Shown: positions 1-7,412 of the stretch, piece after piece
Numbering within the stretch: position 1 is the stretch's first letter
Layout: every line of letters begins with the position of its first letter
Source: Deltaproteobacteria bacterium
GTDB taxonomy: Bacteria > Desulfobacterota > Dissulfuribacteria > Dissulfuribacterales > QOAL01
Assembly (NCBI GenBank): GCA_026988585.1
Contig: JALSKY010000211.1
Location: forward strand, 1-11,704
DNA length: 11,704 nt
Reading direction: 5' to 3'
Notes under the pieces: generated by a model
The model's database searches: none
What the model saw: only the letters and a program-made list of their open reading frames with translations
Told to the model about the DNA's origin: nothing
Program-made: the position numbers and the translations under genes

Positions 1-1229
1 ATATTTCGTGCACCTGCATCCCTGATCGCCTTTATCCTGGTTCGGCTGGTGGTGCCACGAATGATTGAGTCCTCCATTATAACCACATCCCTGCCCCTGA
101 GGATCTCTTTGACCGGATTCAGCTTTACCCTGACCCCGAAATCCCTCATGGACTGACTGGGCTGTATAAAGGTTCGGCCCACATAATGGTTTCTTATGAC
201 TGCAAGTTCCAGGGGAAGCCCCGATGCCTGGGCATAACCTACAGCAGCGTAGTTACCCGAATCAGGAAAAGGCATGACGAAATCACCCTTAACGGTGGTC
301 TCCTTGGTCAGGGCAGCACCGAGCCTTTTTCGGAACTCATATACATTGAGACCATATATATTGCTGTCAGGCCTGGCAAAATAGATGAATTCAAATATAC
401 AGTTTGCGCGTCTCCTGGACTGGAGTGCTATAAAGGAATGAAGCCCGTTTTTGTCGATGATAACGATCTCGCCCCGCTCCACATTGCGAACGAATTCTGC
501 CTGAATAAGATCCAGGGCACAGGTTTCAGAGGCAAGGACGTAAGCTCCATCAGGCAATCTTCCTATGCAGAGAGGTCTGAATCCCAAGGGGTCCCTGAAT
601 CCGATAAGGGAGTCAGGAGTCAGCATCACTACAGAGTATGCCCCGCGGATCCGGTGCATTGTCTTGACGATTGCATCCCGCAGGCCGCTGTGGCATGCCT
701 TGGCCAGCAGGTGGACAATAATCTCACTGTCCATGGTGGTTTGGAATATGGAGCCTTCCTGCTCAAGCTCCGCCCTGATTTTGTGGGCATTCACCAGGTT
801 CCCGTTGTGAGCAACTGCTATTCCCCTGCCTGCATGGGTTACACAGAATGGCTGTGCATTCTGGAGAATGGAGGAGCCTGTGGTAGAGTAACGTACATGG
901 CCTATTGCAAGGCTTCCTTTCAGGGCCCGCAGGGCATTTTCATTGAATACATCGTTTACCAGCCCCATAGCCTTGTGGTCCAGAATTGTGGTTCCATCAG
1001 ATGTGGCTATACCGGCGGATTCCTGACCTCTGTGTTGCAGGGCATAGAGGCCGAAAAAGGTAAGCTTGGCCGCATCGGGGTGGCCATAGACACCAAATAT
1101 GCCACACTCTTCTCTCGGACCGCCTGAATAGTTTGTAAGCAGATGGTACCGGTCCGGAGGGCAAAGGGCGTTCCTGTAAAGGGGATCAGAGAGGTCTTTT
1201 ATTATTGGGGTGCACATTTTCATTCCCAT
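1..1229 (-). CDS. purF: Amidophosphoribosyltransferase, partial (C-terminus outside window)
   Basis: First committed step of de novo purine synthesis: glutamine plus PRPP gives phosphoribosylamine. Read on the minus strand, an open frame of 409 complete codons runs off position 1, so roughly the last 70-100 residues of a usual PurF are missing. The N-terminal nucleophile hydrolase domain starts at Cys42 in EECGIFGVYG, followed by LQHRGQESAGIA, GHVRYSTTG, AHNGNL, TMDSEII and FRDPLGFRPL. The phosphoribosyltransferase half has CIFEFIYFARPDS, PDSGNYAAVGYA (D323-S-G) and the PRPP loop EDSIIRGTT (386-394), where Glu replaces the more usual first Asp. A TAA lies in frame directly before ATG 1229; ATGs at 1223 and 1217 are alternatives, and none has a strong Shine-Dalgarno. 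No ATG, GTG or TTG codon lies between residue 5 and Cys42, so a leader of 37-41 residues must be removed to free the catalytic Cys. It follows carB by 127 nt with no terminator seen, so it probably shares the carAB transcript. Confidence 0.96.
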   Translation of the reverse strand, partial: MGMKMCTPIIKDLSDPLYRNALCPPDRYHLLTNYSGGPREECGIFGVYGHPDAAKLTFFGLYALQHRGQESAGIATSDGTTILDHKAMGLVNDVFNENALRALKGSLAIGHVRYSTTGSSILQNAQPFCVTHAGRGIAVAHNGNLVNAHKIRAELEQEGSIFQTTMDSEIIVHLLAKACHSGLRDAIVKTMHRIRGAYSVVMLTPDSLIGFRDPLGFRPLCIGRLPDGAYVLASETCALDLIQAEFVRNVERGEIVIIDKNGLHSFIALQSRRRANCIFEFIYFARPDSNIYGLNVYEFRKRLGAALTKETTVKGDFVMPFPDSGNYAAVGYAQASGLPLELAVIRNHYVGRTFIQPSQSMRDFGVRVKLNPVKEILRGRDVVIMEDSIIRGTTSRTRIKAIRDAGARN

Positions 1230-1356
1230 TTAGTTTGATATGGTTTTCTCTAAAGTCCCATAAAAAGAATATCACAATCTCTTATCAATCAAGAGGGTAA
1301 AGGGTATCTGGTGCTGGATCCAGAATATTGAGTTCATGTTGAAATTCTCTCCATTA

Positions 1357-4300
1357 TTATGCATCACGCTTTAGATAATCCTGAATCGGTTTAACATCCA
1401 TCTTCTCTCTTTTCAGGGCTTCAATTGCGTGGGCGGCTGCCCTGGCCCCAGCTACAGTTGTGTAATATGGGATTTCCAATTCAAGGGCCGCTCTTCTTAT
1501 GAGATACGAATCAGAAACGGATCGGGGTTTGCCTGAAGGGGTATTGATCACAATGTGGACCTCACCGTTTTTCATCAGGTCCAGTATGCTGGGCCGTCCT
1601 TCAGAGACCTTCAGGACTGTTTCAGCCTTGACTCCATGACTGTTGAAATAATCAGCTGTTCCACTGGTGGCGATAATCCTGAACCCTTCCCTTTCGAGTA
1701 TCTGCGCCACCTCAAGGATGGCTCCCTTGTCTCCCTTTTTGACACTGAGAAATGCGGTGCCCTGGGTTGGCAGGTCAAGTCCTGCAGCAAGCTGGGATTT
1801 GGCAAAGGCCATTCCTACCGTCTGATCGATGCCCATAACCTCTCCAGTGGATTTCATCTCTGGCCCAAGGACAATATCTACATCAGGAAACTTTCTGAAG
1901 GGGAAGACCGATTCCTTTACAGCTACATGTTTTATCATGGGCTGTTCTGTGAATCCGAGATCTTTAAGGCTCCTGCCAACCATTACCTTGGTTGCCAGCT
2001 TGGCCAGAGGTATTCCCGTAGCTTTGCTAACAAAGGGAACGGTTCTGGATGCACGGGGGTTCACCTCCAGCACATAGAGCTGTCCATCCTTGACTGCATA
2101 CTGGACATTCATGAGGCCGATTACGTTGAGTTCCCTGGCCATGGCCTTGGTGGCAGAAGATATCTGTTCAAGCATCTCCTGTCCGAGTCGCCAGGGAGGC
2201 AGGACACAGGCAGAATCACCAGAATGGATCCCTGCCTCCTCAACGTGCTCCATTATTCCGCCTATGACTGTAAGTTTTCCATCAGAGATAGCATCCACAT
2301 CTATCTCTATTGCATCCTGCAGGAACTTGTCTATCAAGACCGGATGGCCTTGTGAGACATCTACGGCCTCTGCCATGAATTCCCGGATTCCTTCCGGGGC
2401 ATAAACTATTCTCATGGCCCTGCCCCCCAATACATAGGAGGGACGAACAACTACGGGATAGCCTATCTCCTGGGCTATTTCCAGGGCCTGCTCCAAGGTA
2501 AAGGCAGTGCCGTTAGCCGGCTGTACAAGCCCAAGTTTGTTCAGCATCTCCTGGAAGCTCTTCCTGTCTTCAGCCTTGTCTATGCTCGCAGGACTTGTGC
2601 CGATTATGGGAATGCCCGCCTTTTCCAGGGCTACTGCAAGGTTAAGAGGAGTCTGCCCGCCAAACTGTACTATCACCCCATCCGGTTTTTCGGTTTTGGC
2701 AATGTGGAGAACATCTTCAAGGGTAAGGGGCTCAAAATAGAGCTTGTCTGATGTGTCGTAATCAGTAGAAACCGTTTCCGGATTGGAGTTGACCATGATA
2801 CTCTCTATGCCCTCTTCCTGCAGGGCATAGGATGCGTGAACACAGCAGTAGTCGAACTCTATTCCCTGGCCGATCCTGTTGGGCCCTCCTCCGAGTATCA
2901 TTACCTTGCGGACACTGTTTGCCCTGGCCTCGTTCTCCTCTTCATAGGTGGAATAGTAATAAGGGGTATATGCCTCAAATTCTGCAGCACAGGTATCAAC
3001 CAGTTTAAAAACCGGATTGATCCCCTTTTCAAATCTTGTCTGCCTCACCTTTTCCTCTGTTGTTCCTGCCTGGTTGGCTATCTGGTAATCGGAAAAACCG
3101 TTTCGCTTGAGAGTTCGAAGGGTCTCCGGGTCAAAGAGTTTCTCACCCATTCCTGACATGGAGTTTCCCATCTTTCTGATCCGGTCAATCTGATGGATGA
3201 ACCAGGGATCGATTCCTGTGAGCCCATAGATCTCCTGGATAGAGAATCCCCGATCCAAGGCATAAGGAAGATAAAAGATACGTTGGGAGTTGGGGATCCT
3301 AAGCATGGTCTCCAACTGTTCCTGCGATAACTCCTCCTCTGCTTTCTTCCAGGGGTCTTTGCCATCGAACCCAAGGCCAAACCTGCCTATCTCCAAGGAT
3401 CTCAGTCCTTTCTGCAAGGCCTCCCTGAAGGTGCGGCCAATTGCCATGGTTTCACCAACACTCTTCATAGAGGTGGTGAGGTAGTCCTGGGTCTCGGGAA
3501 ATTTCTCAAAGGTCCATCTCGGAATCTTTATTACACAATAATCTATGGTGGGCTCAAAAGAGGCCATAGTTTCCCGGGTAATATCGTTAGGGATCTCATC
3601 CAGGCTATAACCTACTGCAAGCTTTGCTGCTATCTTGGCAATGGGGAAACCAGTGGCCTTGGATGCCAGGGCTGATGAGCGTGAAACCCTGGGGTTCATC
3701 TCCACAACCACTATTTTTCCTGTATCAGGATGTACTGCAAACTGGACATTGGAGCCACCGGTATCCACACCTATCTCCCGGATGATGGCCAGGGATGCAT
3801 CGCGAAGTTTTTGATATTCCCTGTCAGAGAGTGTCTGGGCCGGGGCAACGGTGATACTGTCTCCAGTATGGATTCCCATGGGATCTATGTTTTCAATGCT
3901 GCAGATGATGACTACATTATCTTTCTGGTCCCGCATCACCTCCAGCTCATATTCCTTCCAGCCGAGAACAGACTCTTCCAACATGACCTCATGGATCATG
4001 CTGAGTTCCAACCCCTGGTGGCAAATGGTTCTCAGATCATCTACGTTGTAAGCGATTCCGCCACCTGACCCTCCAAGGGTGAAGCTTGGCCGGACAATCA
4101 AGGGAAAACCCAGCTCAGCAGCAGCCTCTTCTGCCGCCTCCAGGGAGCGGACAATGACGCTCTTCGGAATGTCCAGGCCAATGTTATTCATGGCCTCCCT
4201 GAAGAGCTCCCTGTCTTCTGCCTTTTTAATGGCCTCTCTGGAGGCACCTATCATCTCCACGCCAAGATCTTCCAGAAGGCCTGTTTCAGCAACAGCTATG

Positions 4301-4596
4301 GCAGTATTCAACCCGGTCTGCCCTCCTATGGTGGGAAGCAGGGCATCCGGCCCCTCCTTTTCAATGATCTTGGCAAGGATTTCTGGAGTAATGGGTTCTA
4401 TGTAGGTCCTGTGGGCCGTTTCCGGATCGGTCATGATGGTAGCAGGATTGGAGTTGACCAGAACTACCTCATATCCCTCCTCTTTCAGGGCCTTGCAGGC
4501 CTGGGTGCCGGAGTAATCAAACTCACAGGCCTGTCCTATCACAATTGGACCTGATCCGATTATGAGTATTTTGCTTATGTCTGTTCTTTTGGGCAT
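1357..4596 (-). CDS. carB: Carbamoyl phosphate synthetase large subunit
   Basis: Synthetase subunit of the CarAB heterodimer: it makes carbamoyl phosphate from bicarbonate, two ATP and ammonia tunnelled from CarA. At 1079 residues it has the full usual length. The first half begins KILIIGSGPIVIGQACEFDYSG (9-30) and has an ATP-grasp loop RPSFTLGGSGGG (169-180). A linker and oligomerisation region spans about 400-560. The duplicated second half begins KVMILGGGPNRIGQG (564-578) with its ATP-grasp loop RPSYVLGGRAM (718-728). A C-terminal MGS-like allosteric domain spans about 945-1079. In that domain T977 and T980 (ATSGT), K996 (KVSEGRP) and N1018 (INTPSG) match the positions that bind UMP/IMP in the E. 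coli enzyme, so pyrimidine/purine allosteric control is expected; this is inference from family knowledge. The ATG at 4596 has AGGA 9 nt upstream. It lies 33 nt after carA and 127 nt before purF. Confidence 0.98.
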   Translation of the reverse strand: MPKRTDISKILIIGSGPIVIGQACEFDYSGTQACKALKEEGYEVVLVNSNPATIMTDPETAHRTYIEPITPEILAKIIEKEGPDALLPTIGGQTGLNTAIAVAETGLLEDLGVEMIGASREAIKKAEDRELFREAMNNIGLDIPKSVIVRSLEAAEEAAAELGFPLIVRPSFTLGGSGGGIAYNVDDLRTICHQGLELSMIHEVMLEESVLGWKEYELEVMRDQKDNVVIICSIENIDPMGIHTGDSITVAPAQTLSDREYQKLRDASLAIIREIGVDTGGSNVQFAVHPDTGKIVVVEMNPRVSRSSALASKATGFPIAKIAAKLAVGYSLDEIPNDITRETMASFEPTIDYCVIKIPRWTFEKFPETQDYLTTSMKSVGETMAIGRTFREALQKGLRSLEIGRFGLGFDGKDPWKKAEEELSQEQLETMLRIPNSQRIFYLPYALDRGFSIQEIYGLTGIDPWFIHQIDRIRKMGNSMSGMGEKLFDPETLRTLKRNGFSDYQIANQAGTTEEKVRQTRFEKGINPVFKLVDTCAAEFEAYTPYYYSTYEEENEARANSVRKVMILGGGPNRIGQGIEFDYCCVHASYALQEEGIESIMVNSNPETVSTDYDTSDKLYFEPLTLEDVLHIAKTEKPDGVIVQFGGQTPLNLAVALEKAGIPIIGTSPASIDKAEDRKSFQEMLNKLGLVQPANGTAFTLEQALEIAQEIGYPVVVRPSYVLGGRAMRIVYAPEGIREFMAEAVDVSQGHPVLIDKFLQDAIEIDVDAISDGKLTVIGGIMEHVEEAGIHSGDSACVLPPWRLGQEMLEQISSATKAMARELNVIGLMNVQYAVKDGQLYVLEVNPRASRTVPFVSKATGIPLAKLATKVMVGRSLKDLGFTEQPMIKHVAVKESVFPFRKFPDVDIVLGPEMKSTGEVMGIDQTVGMAFAKSQLAAGLDLPTQGTAFLSVKKGDKGAILEVAQILEREGFRIIATSGTADYFNSHGVKAETVLKVSEGRPSILDLMKNGEVHIVINTPSGKPRSVSDSYLIRRAALELEIPYYTTVAGARAAAHAIEALKREKMDVKPIQDYLKRDA

Positions 4597-4629
4597 ATCT
4601 GGATTTCCTGTATGGTCTGGTCTATCAGG

Positions 4630-5769
4630 TTAGCTCTGTTCTTTCACCATGGCCAAGAAACGATCGAACAGGTATTCGGAGTCATGGGGGCCTGGAGCGT
4701 TTTCAGGATGGTATTGCACAGAAAATGCAGGGATCTCCTTGTGGCTGATACCCTCAACGGTCTGGTCATTGAGATTGATATGGGTAACTTCCACCTCTTT
4801 GGGGAGGGTGGAGTGGTCCACTGCAAAACCGTGATTTTGTGATGTTATCTCTATCTTGCCTGTGCTCAGGTCCTTTACCGGTTGGTTTGCTCCCCTGTGG
4901 CCAAATTTGAGCTTGTATGTTGAGGCCCCCATGGCAAGGCTGAGTATCTGATGACCCAGGCAGATCCCAAAGATCGGTTTCTTGCCGAGAAGTCTTTTGA
5001 CCGTCTCTATTACATTGGTAACTGCAGCCGGATCACCTGGTCCGTTGGAGAGAAAGATTCCGTCAGGTTTGGATTTCAGAAGAGTCTCTGCATCAACTGA
5101 AGAGGGAAACACTACACATTGGCAATCTCTTTGTGTAAAGAGCCTGAGCTGATTGAACTTGAGACCGCAATCAATAACAGTGATCCGATGTTTTGCCCCT
5201 GAACGCTCCTGTTCCCTGTCAAGAAAACCGGCAGAACCGTCTTCAATGGGAACAGGACAGTTTTGCTGCCAGAGATATGGCCTCTTGCACGAGACCTGGT
5301 TAGCAAGGTCCATCCCTTTTAGACCTGGCAGGGCCAGTGCCTTTTTCTGCAGGGAAACAGGATCCAGGTCTTCTGTGGATATCACTGCACGCATTGCACC
5401 TGCAAGACGGATGTGCCTGGTCAGGGCCCTGGTGTCCACCTCCTCTATGCCAAGAACATTTCGTTCACGAAGATATGATGCCAGGTCGCCGGTGGCTCTC
5501 CAGTTGGAGTAGTCTGCCTCATATTCCCTGACCACAAATCCGCTGAGGTGGATATTGAGCGACTCCTCATCTTCCTGGTTTACGCCATAGTTCCCTATAA
5601 GGGGGTATGTCATGGTAACGATTTGACCCTTGTAGGATGGATCCGTGAGTATCTCCTGGTAACCGGTCATGCTGGTGTTGAAGACTATCTCACCAGAGAC
5701 TTCGCCGGGACCCGTGAATGAACGCCCCTGAAAGGTGCGGCCATCTTCAAGAGCTATCAGTGCTTTCAT
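4630..5769 (-). CDS. carA: Carbamoyl phosphate synthetase small (glutaminase) subunit
   Basis: Class I glutamine amidotransferase that hydrolyses glutamine and passes ammonia to CarB in the cytoplasm. It is 379 residues, normal for the family. The N-terminal CPSase_sm domain opens MKALIALEDGRTFQG and includes FNTSMTGYQEILTDPSY (30-46). The C-terminal amidotransferase domain has the oxyanion segment SNGPGDP (241-247), the nucleophile Cys270 in GICLGHQ, and the His354/Glu356 pair in VQYHPE. The frame is open 48 codons further upstream, to 5913. I chose ATG 5769 because it matches the conserved family start and has GAGGAG 5 nt before it; the upstream stretch looks like an untranslated leader and contains the promoter -10 region. 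First gene of the carA-carB-purF unit. Confidence 0.98.
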   Translation of the reverse strand: MKALIALEDGRTFQGRSFTGPGEVSGEIVFNTSMTGYQEILTDPSYKGQIVTMTYPLIGNYGVNQEDEESLNIHLSGFVVREYEADYSNWRATGDLASYLRERNVLGIEEVDTRALTRHIRLAGAMRAVISTEDLDPVSLQKKALALPGLKGMDLANQVSCKRPYLWQQNCPVPIEDGSAGFLDREQERSGAKHRITVIDCGLKFNQLRLFTQRDCQCVVFPSSVDAETLLKSKPDGIFLSNGPGDPAAVTNVIETVKRLLGKKPIFGICLGHQILSLAMGASTYKLKFGHRGANQPVKDLSTGKIEITSQNHGFAVDHSTLPKEVEVTHINLNDQTVEGISHKEIPAFSVQYHPENAPGPHDSEYLFDRFLAMVKEQS

Positions 5770-5774
5770 CTTCT

Positions 5775-5780
5775 CTCCTC
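5775..5780 (-). promoter_or_regulatory. Ribosome binding site of carA
   Basis: GAGGAG on the minus strand, 5 nt from the ATG at 5769. This near-consensus Shine-Dalgarno decides the carA start against the longer open frame reaching 5913. Confidence 0.85.
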
Positions 5781-5790
5781 GGTGTTTTCG

Positions 5791-5803
5791 CCGGACTGTC
5801 CGG
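5791..5803. repeat. Small perfect palindrome in the carA leader
   Basis: CCGGACTGTCCGG has 5-bp perfect GC-rich arms around a 3-nt centre. It ends 10 nt upstream of the carA Shine-Dalgarno, between it and a run of T residues in the transcript. It could form a short hairpin close to the ribosome site or be a protein-binding site; the sequence alone does not say which. Confidence 0.4.
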
Positions 5804-5810
5804 TATAGGC

Positions 5811-5846
5811 AAAAAAATAGATTCCTGAGAAACCTTGTGGTCTCGG
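5811..5846 (-). terminator. Possible leader attenuator hairpin with T-tract upstream of carA
   Basis: On the minus strand, CCGAGACC, loop ACAA, then GGTTTCTCAGG (5846 to 5824) can pair over about 8 bp with two small bulges. It is followed 6 nt later by seven T residues (5817-5811). It lies inside the predicted leader between the carA promoter and start codon, where an attenuator would sit. The gap between stem and T-tract and the bulges make it weaker than a textbook intrinsic terminator. It has no visible PyrR-type conserved loop. Confidence 0.25.
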
Positions 5847-5911
5847 CAACTTTTAGTGCAGTGAAGAGGGTTCCTGCTGTATAAAATTTGAAAAACCTAA
5901 CAAGCAGTCGC

Positions 5912-5940
5912 ACTATAAACCCAGATTATAGCTGTGGCAA
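5912..5940 (-). promoter_or_regulatory. Predicted sigma70-type promoter of carA-carB-purF
   Basis: Reading the minus strand: -35 TTGCCA (5935-5940, 5 of 6 to consensus), a 17-nt spacer, then -10 TATAGT (5912-5917, 5 of 6). Transcription would start near 5905, giving a carA leader of about 135 nt. A perfect TATAAT also lies inside the spacer (5925-5930), but its own -35 is poor. Good motif match in the right place; not tested. Confidence 0.55.
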
Positions 5941-6081
5941 CCTTGCGAAAAGAGGATTGATTAGATGAAGTGTGTCTGTTTTTTTTGATGGATTGTACCG
6001 TTTTGCAGTACCAAGAGCTGTCTAAACCAGAGACCCAAATAAAGAATTCGTTTTTGCCGTTGGTTTGGCCGTATCCTTTTG

Positions 6082-6109
6082 TTTGCAGATTCAGCACTGG
6101 GGTTATAAG
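6082..6109 (+). promoter_or_regulatory. Candidate promoter of the moeA-fdhD-spmAB unit
   Basis: TTTGCA (6082-6087, 4 of 6 to the -35 consensus), a 16-nt spacer and TATAAG (6104-6109, 5 of 6 to the -10 consensus). Transcription would start near 6116, about 67 nt before the moeA ATG. The -35 is only moderate, so an activator or another sigma factor is possible. Confidence 0.35.
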
Positions 6110-6172
6110 AATATGTCTTGCAGCCTGGGATGTTGTTCAATCTGAAGGCCACTATATACTCAAACAGGAAAC

Positions 6173-6177
6173 AGGAG
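6173..6177 (+). promoter_or_regulatory. Ribosome binding site of moeA
   Basis: AGGAG placed 5 nt before the ATG at 6183. It fixes the moeA start, because the frame stays open upstream to an ATG at 5970 that lacks both family similarity and a comparable site. Confidence 0.8.
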
Positions 6178-6182
6178 ATTTC

Positions 6183-7412
6183 ATGCGCGGAAAAGATGAA
6201 GAGATCATATCCCTGGACAAGGCCATGGGCCATATTATGGAAATTGAGCCGCTGAAGACAGTTTCTGTGCCTCTTGATGAAGCTGCGGGAATGGTGCTTG
6301 CTGGTCCAGTAGCTGCTCATAGCAGCTGTCCTTCAGTGGACTCCTCGCTCAAGGATGGTTTTGCTGTGATTTCTGAGGATATACAGTCTGCATCTCCATC
6401 CAGTCCGGTTTCTCTTCGTGTTACCGGCTCTGTTACCGCTGGTGCATCTGCAGAAGGACTTTATCTTGAACCGGGGACCGCTATCCGAATAATGACCGGT
6501 TCCCCGGTGCCCAAAGGGGCTACAGCAGTTGTTGCTGCTGAGTTCACCAGGGATGTTCAGGATGGTTCCGGGAGATCGGTGCAGGTGGTGGCAGATGCCT
6601 TTTCTGGCCGTAATATTCTCAGGAAGGGAGAGGATATAGAAGAGGGGGAGTTACTCTTGGAGGCGGGCAGAAGATTGGAACCTCCTGCTATAGGGCTGCT
6701 TGCTGCAGCTGGAGTTAGCCATGTGCAGGTGTACCGTTTGCCCGAAGTGGTTATCGCCGCTGTAGGCAGTGAGCTCGTTATGCCTGGAGAGCCGGTAAGA
6801 CCAGGCCAGATAGCGGCCAGCAACATGATAACCCTGCGGGCAGAGCTCCAAAAGGCAGGCATTCATCCGACAACCGTCCTGTTCAAAGATAATCTGGAGT
6901 CCCTGAAACAGAGCTTTCAGCAGTTGCTGGATGAATATGATGTAATTCTCACCTGTGGAGGGGTTTTGGACGGAGATAAAGATTTTACTGTCCGGGCCAT
7001 GGAAGAACTCGGGGTGGAGATGATCTTCAGAAGGGTGCGTATCGGCCCGGGGAAAGGGGTATGTATGGGGATGCGGGGAAAAAAGCTGATCATCAACCTG
7101 CCTGGGGGACCGCCTTCAAACCATGTGGCTGCAGTTGTTCTTGGGGTGCCGGGAGTAAAGCGGCTCATGGGAAACAGGAATCCCTTTCCTGCCAGGGTAT
7201 CGGCGACGTTTCACGTCCAGATGAAAGGGGTTTCTCAATGGACACAGTTCGCTTATGTGAAACTTGAGATCAAGGATGGTGTGTTTCATGTGAAACATCC
7301 TGGTGGCAGGAGCCGACTGATGGATATGGCCTTATCCGATGGCCTGGCCGAGCTTCCTGTGGGTCAGGAGAGGATAGATAATGGAGACAGGGGTGTGGTA
7401 TGGCTGATTTGA
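6183..7412 (+). CDS. moeA: MoeA-like molybdopterin molybdenumtransferase (variant motifs)
   Basis: MoeA proteins insert molybdate (or tungstate) into adenylylated molybdopterin in the cytoplasm. The 409-residue product follows the family order: VDSSLKDGFAV (52-62, matching the usual DNSAMDGYAV), AIRIMTGSPVPKGATAVV (100-117), NILRKGEDI (144-152), the MoCF-fold segment AAVGSELVMPGE (192-203), PGQIAASN (207-214), TCGGVLDGDKDF (257-268), IGPGKGVCMG (287-296) and NLPGGPPSNHVA (305-316). The last three blocks differ from the usual SGGVSVGDYD, KPGKP and GLPGNPVSA: Ser becomes Cys258, Ser becomes Leu262, Pro becomes Gly292, and Asn becomes Gly309. Acidic residues D58, E197, D265 and D267 are kept. 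It may be a paralogue specialised for another step or metal. Symbol given at family level. Its end overlaps fdhD by 13 nt, implying coupled translation. Confidence 0.88.
   Translation: MRGKDEEIISLDKAMGHIMEIEPLKTVSVPLDEAAGMVLAGPVAAHSSCPSVDSSLKDGFAVISEDIQSASPSSPVSLRVTGSVTAGASAEGLYLEPGTAIRIMTGSPVPKGATAVVAAEFTRDVQDGSGRSVQVVADAFSGRNILRKGEDIEEGELLLEAGRRLEPPAIGLLAAAGVSHVQVYRLPEVVIAAVGSELVMPGEPVRPGQIAASNMITLRAELQKAGIHPTTVLFKDNLESLKQSFQQLLDEYDVILTCGGVLDGDKDFTVRAMEELGVEMIFRRVRIGPGKGVCMGMRGKKLIINLPGGPPSNHVAAVVLGVPGVKRLMGNRNPFPARVSATFHVQMKGVSQWTQFAYVKLEIKDGVFHVKHPGGRSRLMDMALSDGLAELPVGQERIDNGDRGVVWLI

Larger units (their letters stand above)
5770..6182. other. Divergent intergenic control region between carA and moeA
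   Basis: These 413 nt hold no convincing gene. The left part is the carA promoter and leader. The right part holds a candidate moeA promoter and its leader of about 65 nt. Frames run open across parts of it on both strands, including a 71-codon extension upstream of moeA, but their translations are low-complexity or Cys/Phe-rich and match no family I recognise. I see no tRNA-like fold and no recognisable molybdenum cofactor (Moco) riboswitch core. Confidence 0.7.

Noticed and set aside
186..1127. Plus-strand open frame of 313 codons.
   Set aside because: It lies antisense to purF, whose minus-strand translation carries all the family motifs; the plus-strand product matches nothing and is a shadow frame.
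1314..1323. Perfect palindrome CTGGATCCAG between carB and purF.
   Set aside because: Ten bases without loop or T-tract; not a terminator and likely chance.
1555..2355. Plus-strand open frame of 266 codons inside carB.
   Set aside because: Antisense shadow of the conserved allosteric and second ATP-grasp regions of CarB; no ribosome site or family similarity.
5770..5913. 48-codon N-terminal extension of carA.
   Set aside because: The family start is at the internal Met, which has a strong GAGGAG site; the extension overlaps the predicted promoter -10 and leader.
6062..6090. Possible sigma54 promoter (GG...TTTGCA) upstream of moeA.
   Set aside because: The GG and GC elements are not at the required 10-nt separation.
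5970..6182. 71-codon N-terminal extension of moeA from an ATG at 5970.
   Set aside because: No family similarity, and it includes the candidate promoter; ATG 6183 has AGGAG at 5 nt and gives the normal MoeA length.
6110..6182. Possible molybdenum cofactor riboswitch in the moeA leader.
   Set aside because: Only a GCCT/AGGC pairing with a large loop is visible; the leader is too short and lacks the conserved core I would expect.
5961..6320. Minus-strand open frames between carA and moeA.
   Set aside because: They overlap the moeA start or the promoter region, have unlikely composition and no recognisable motif.
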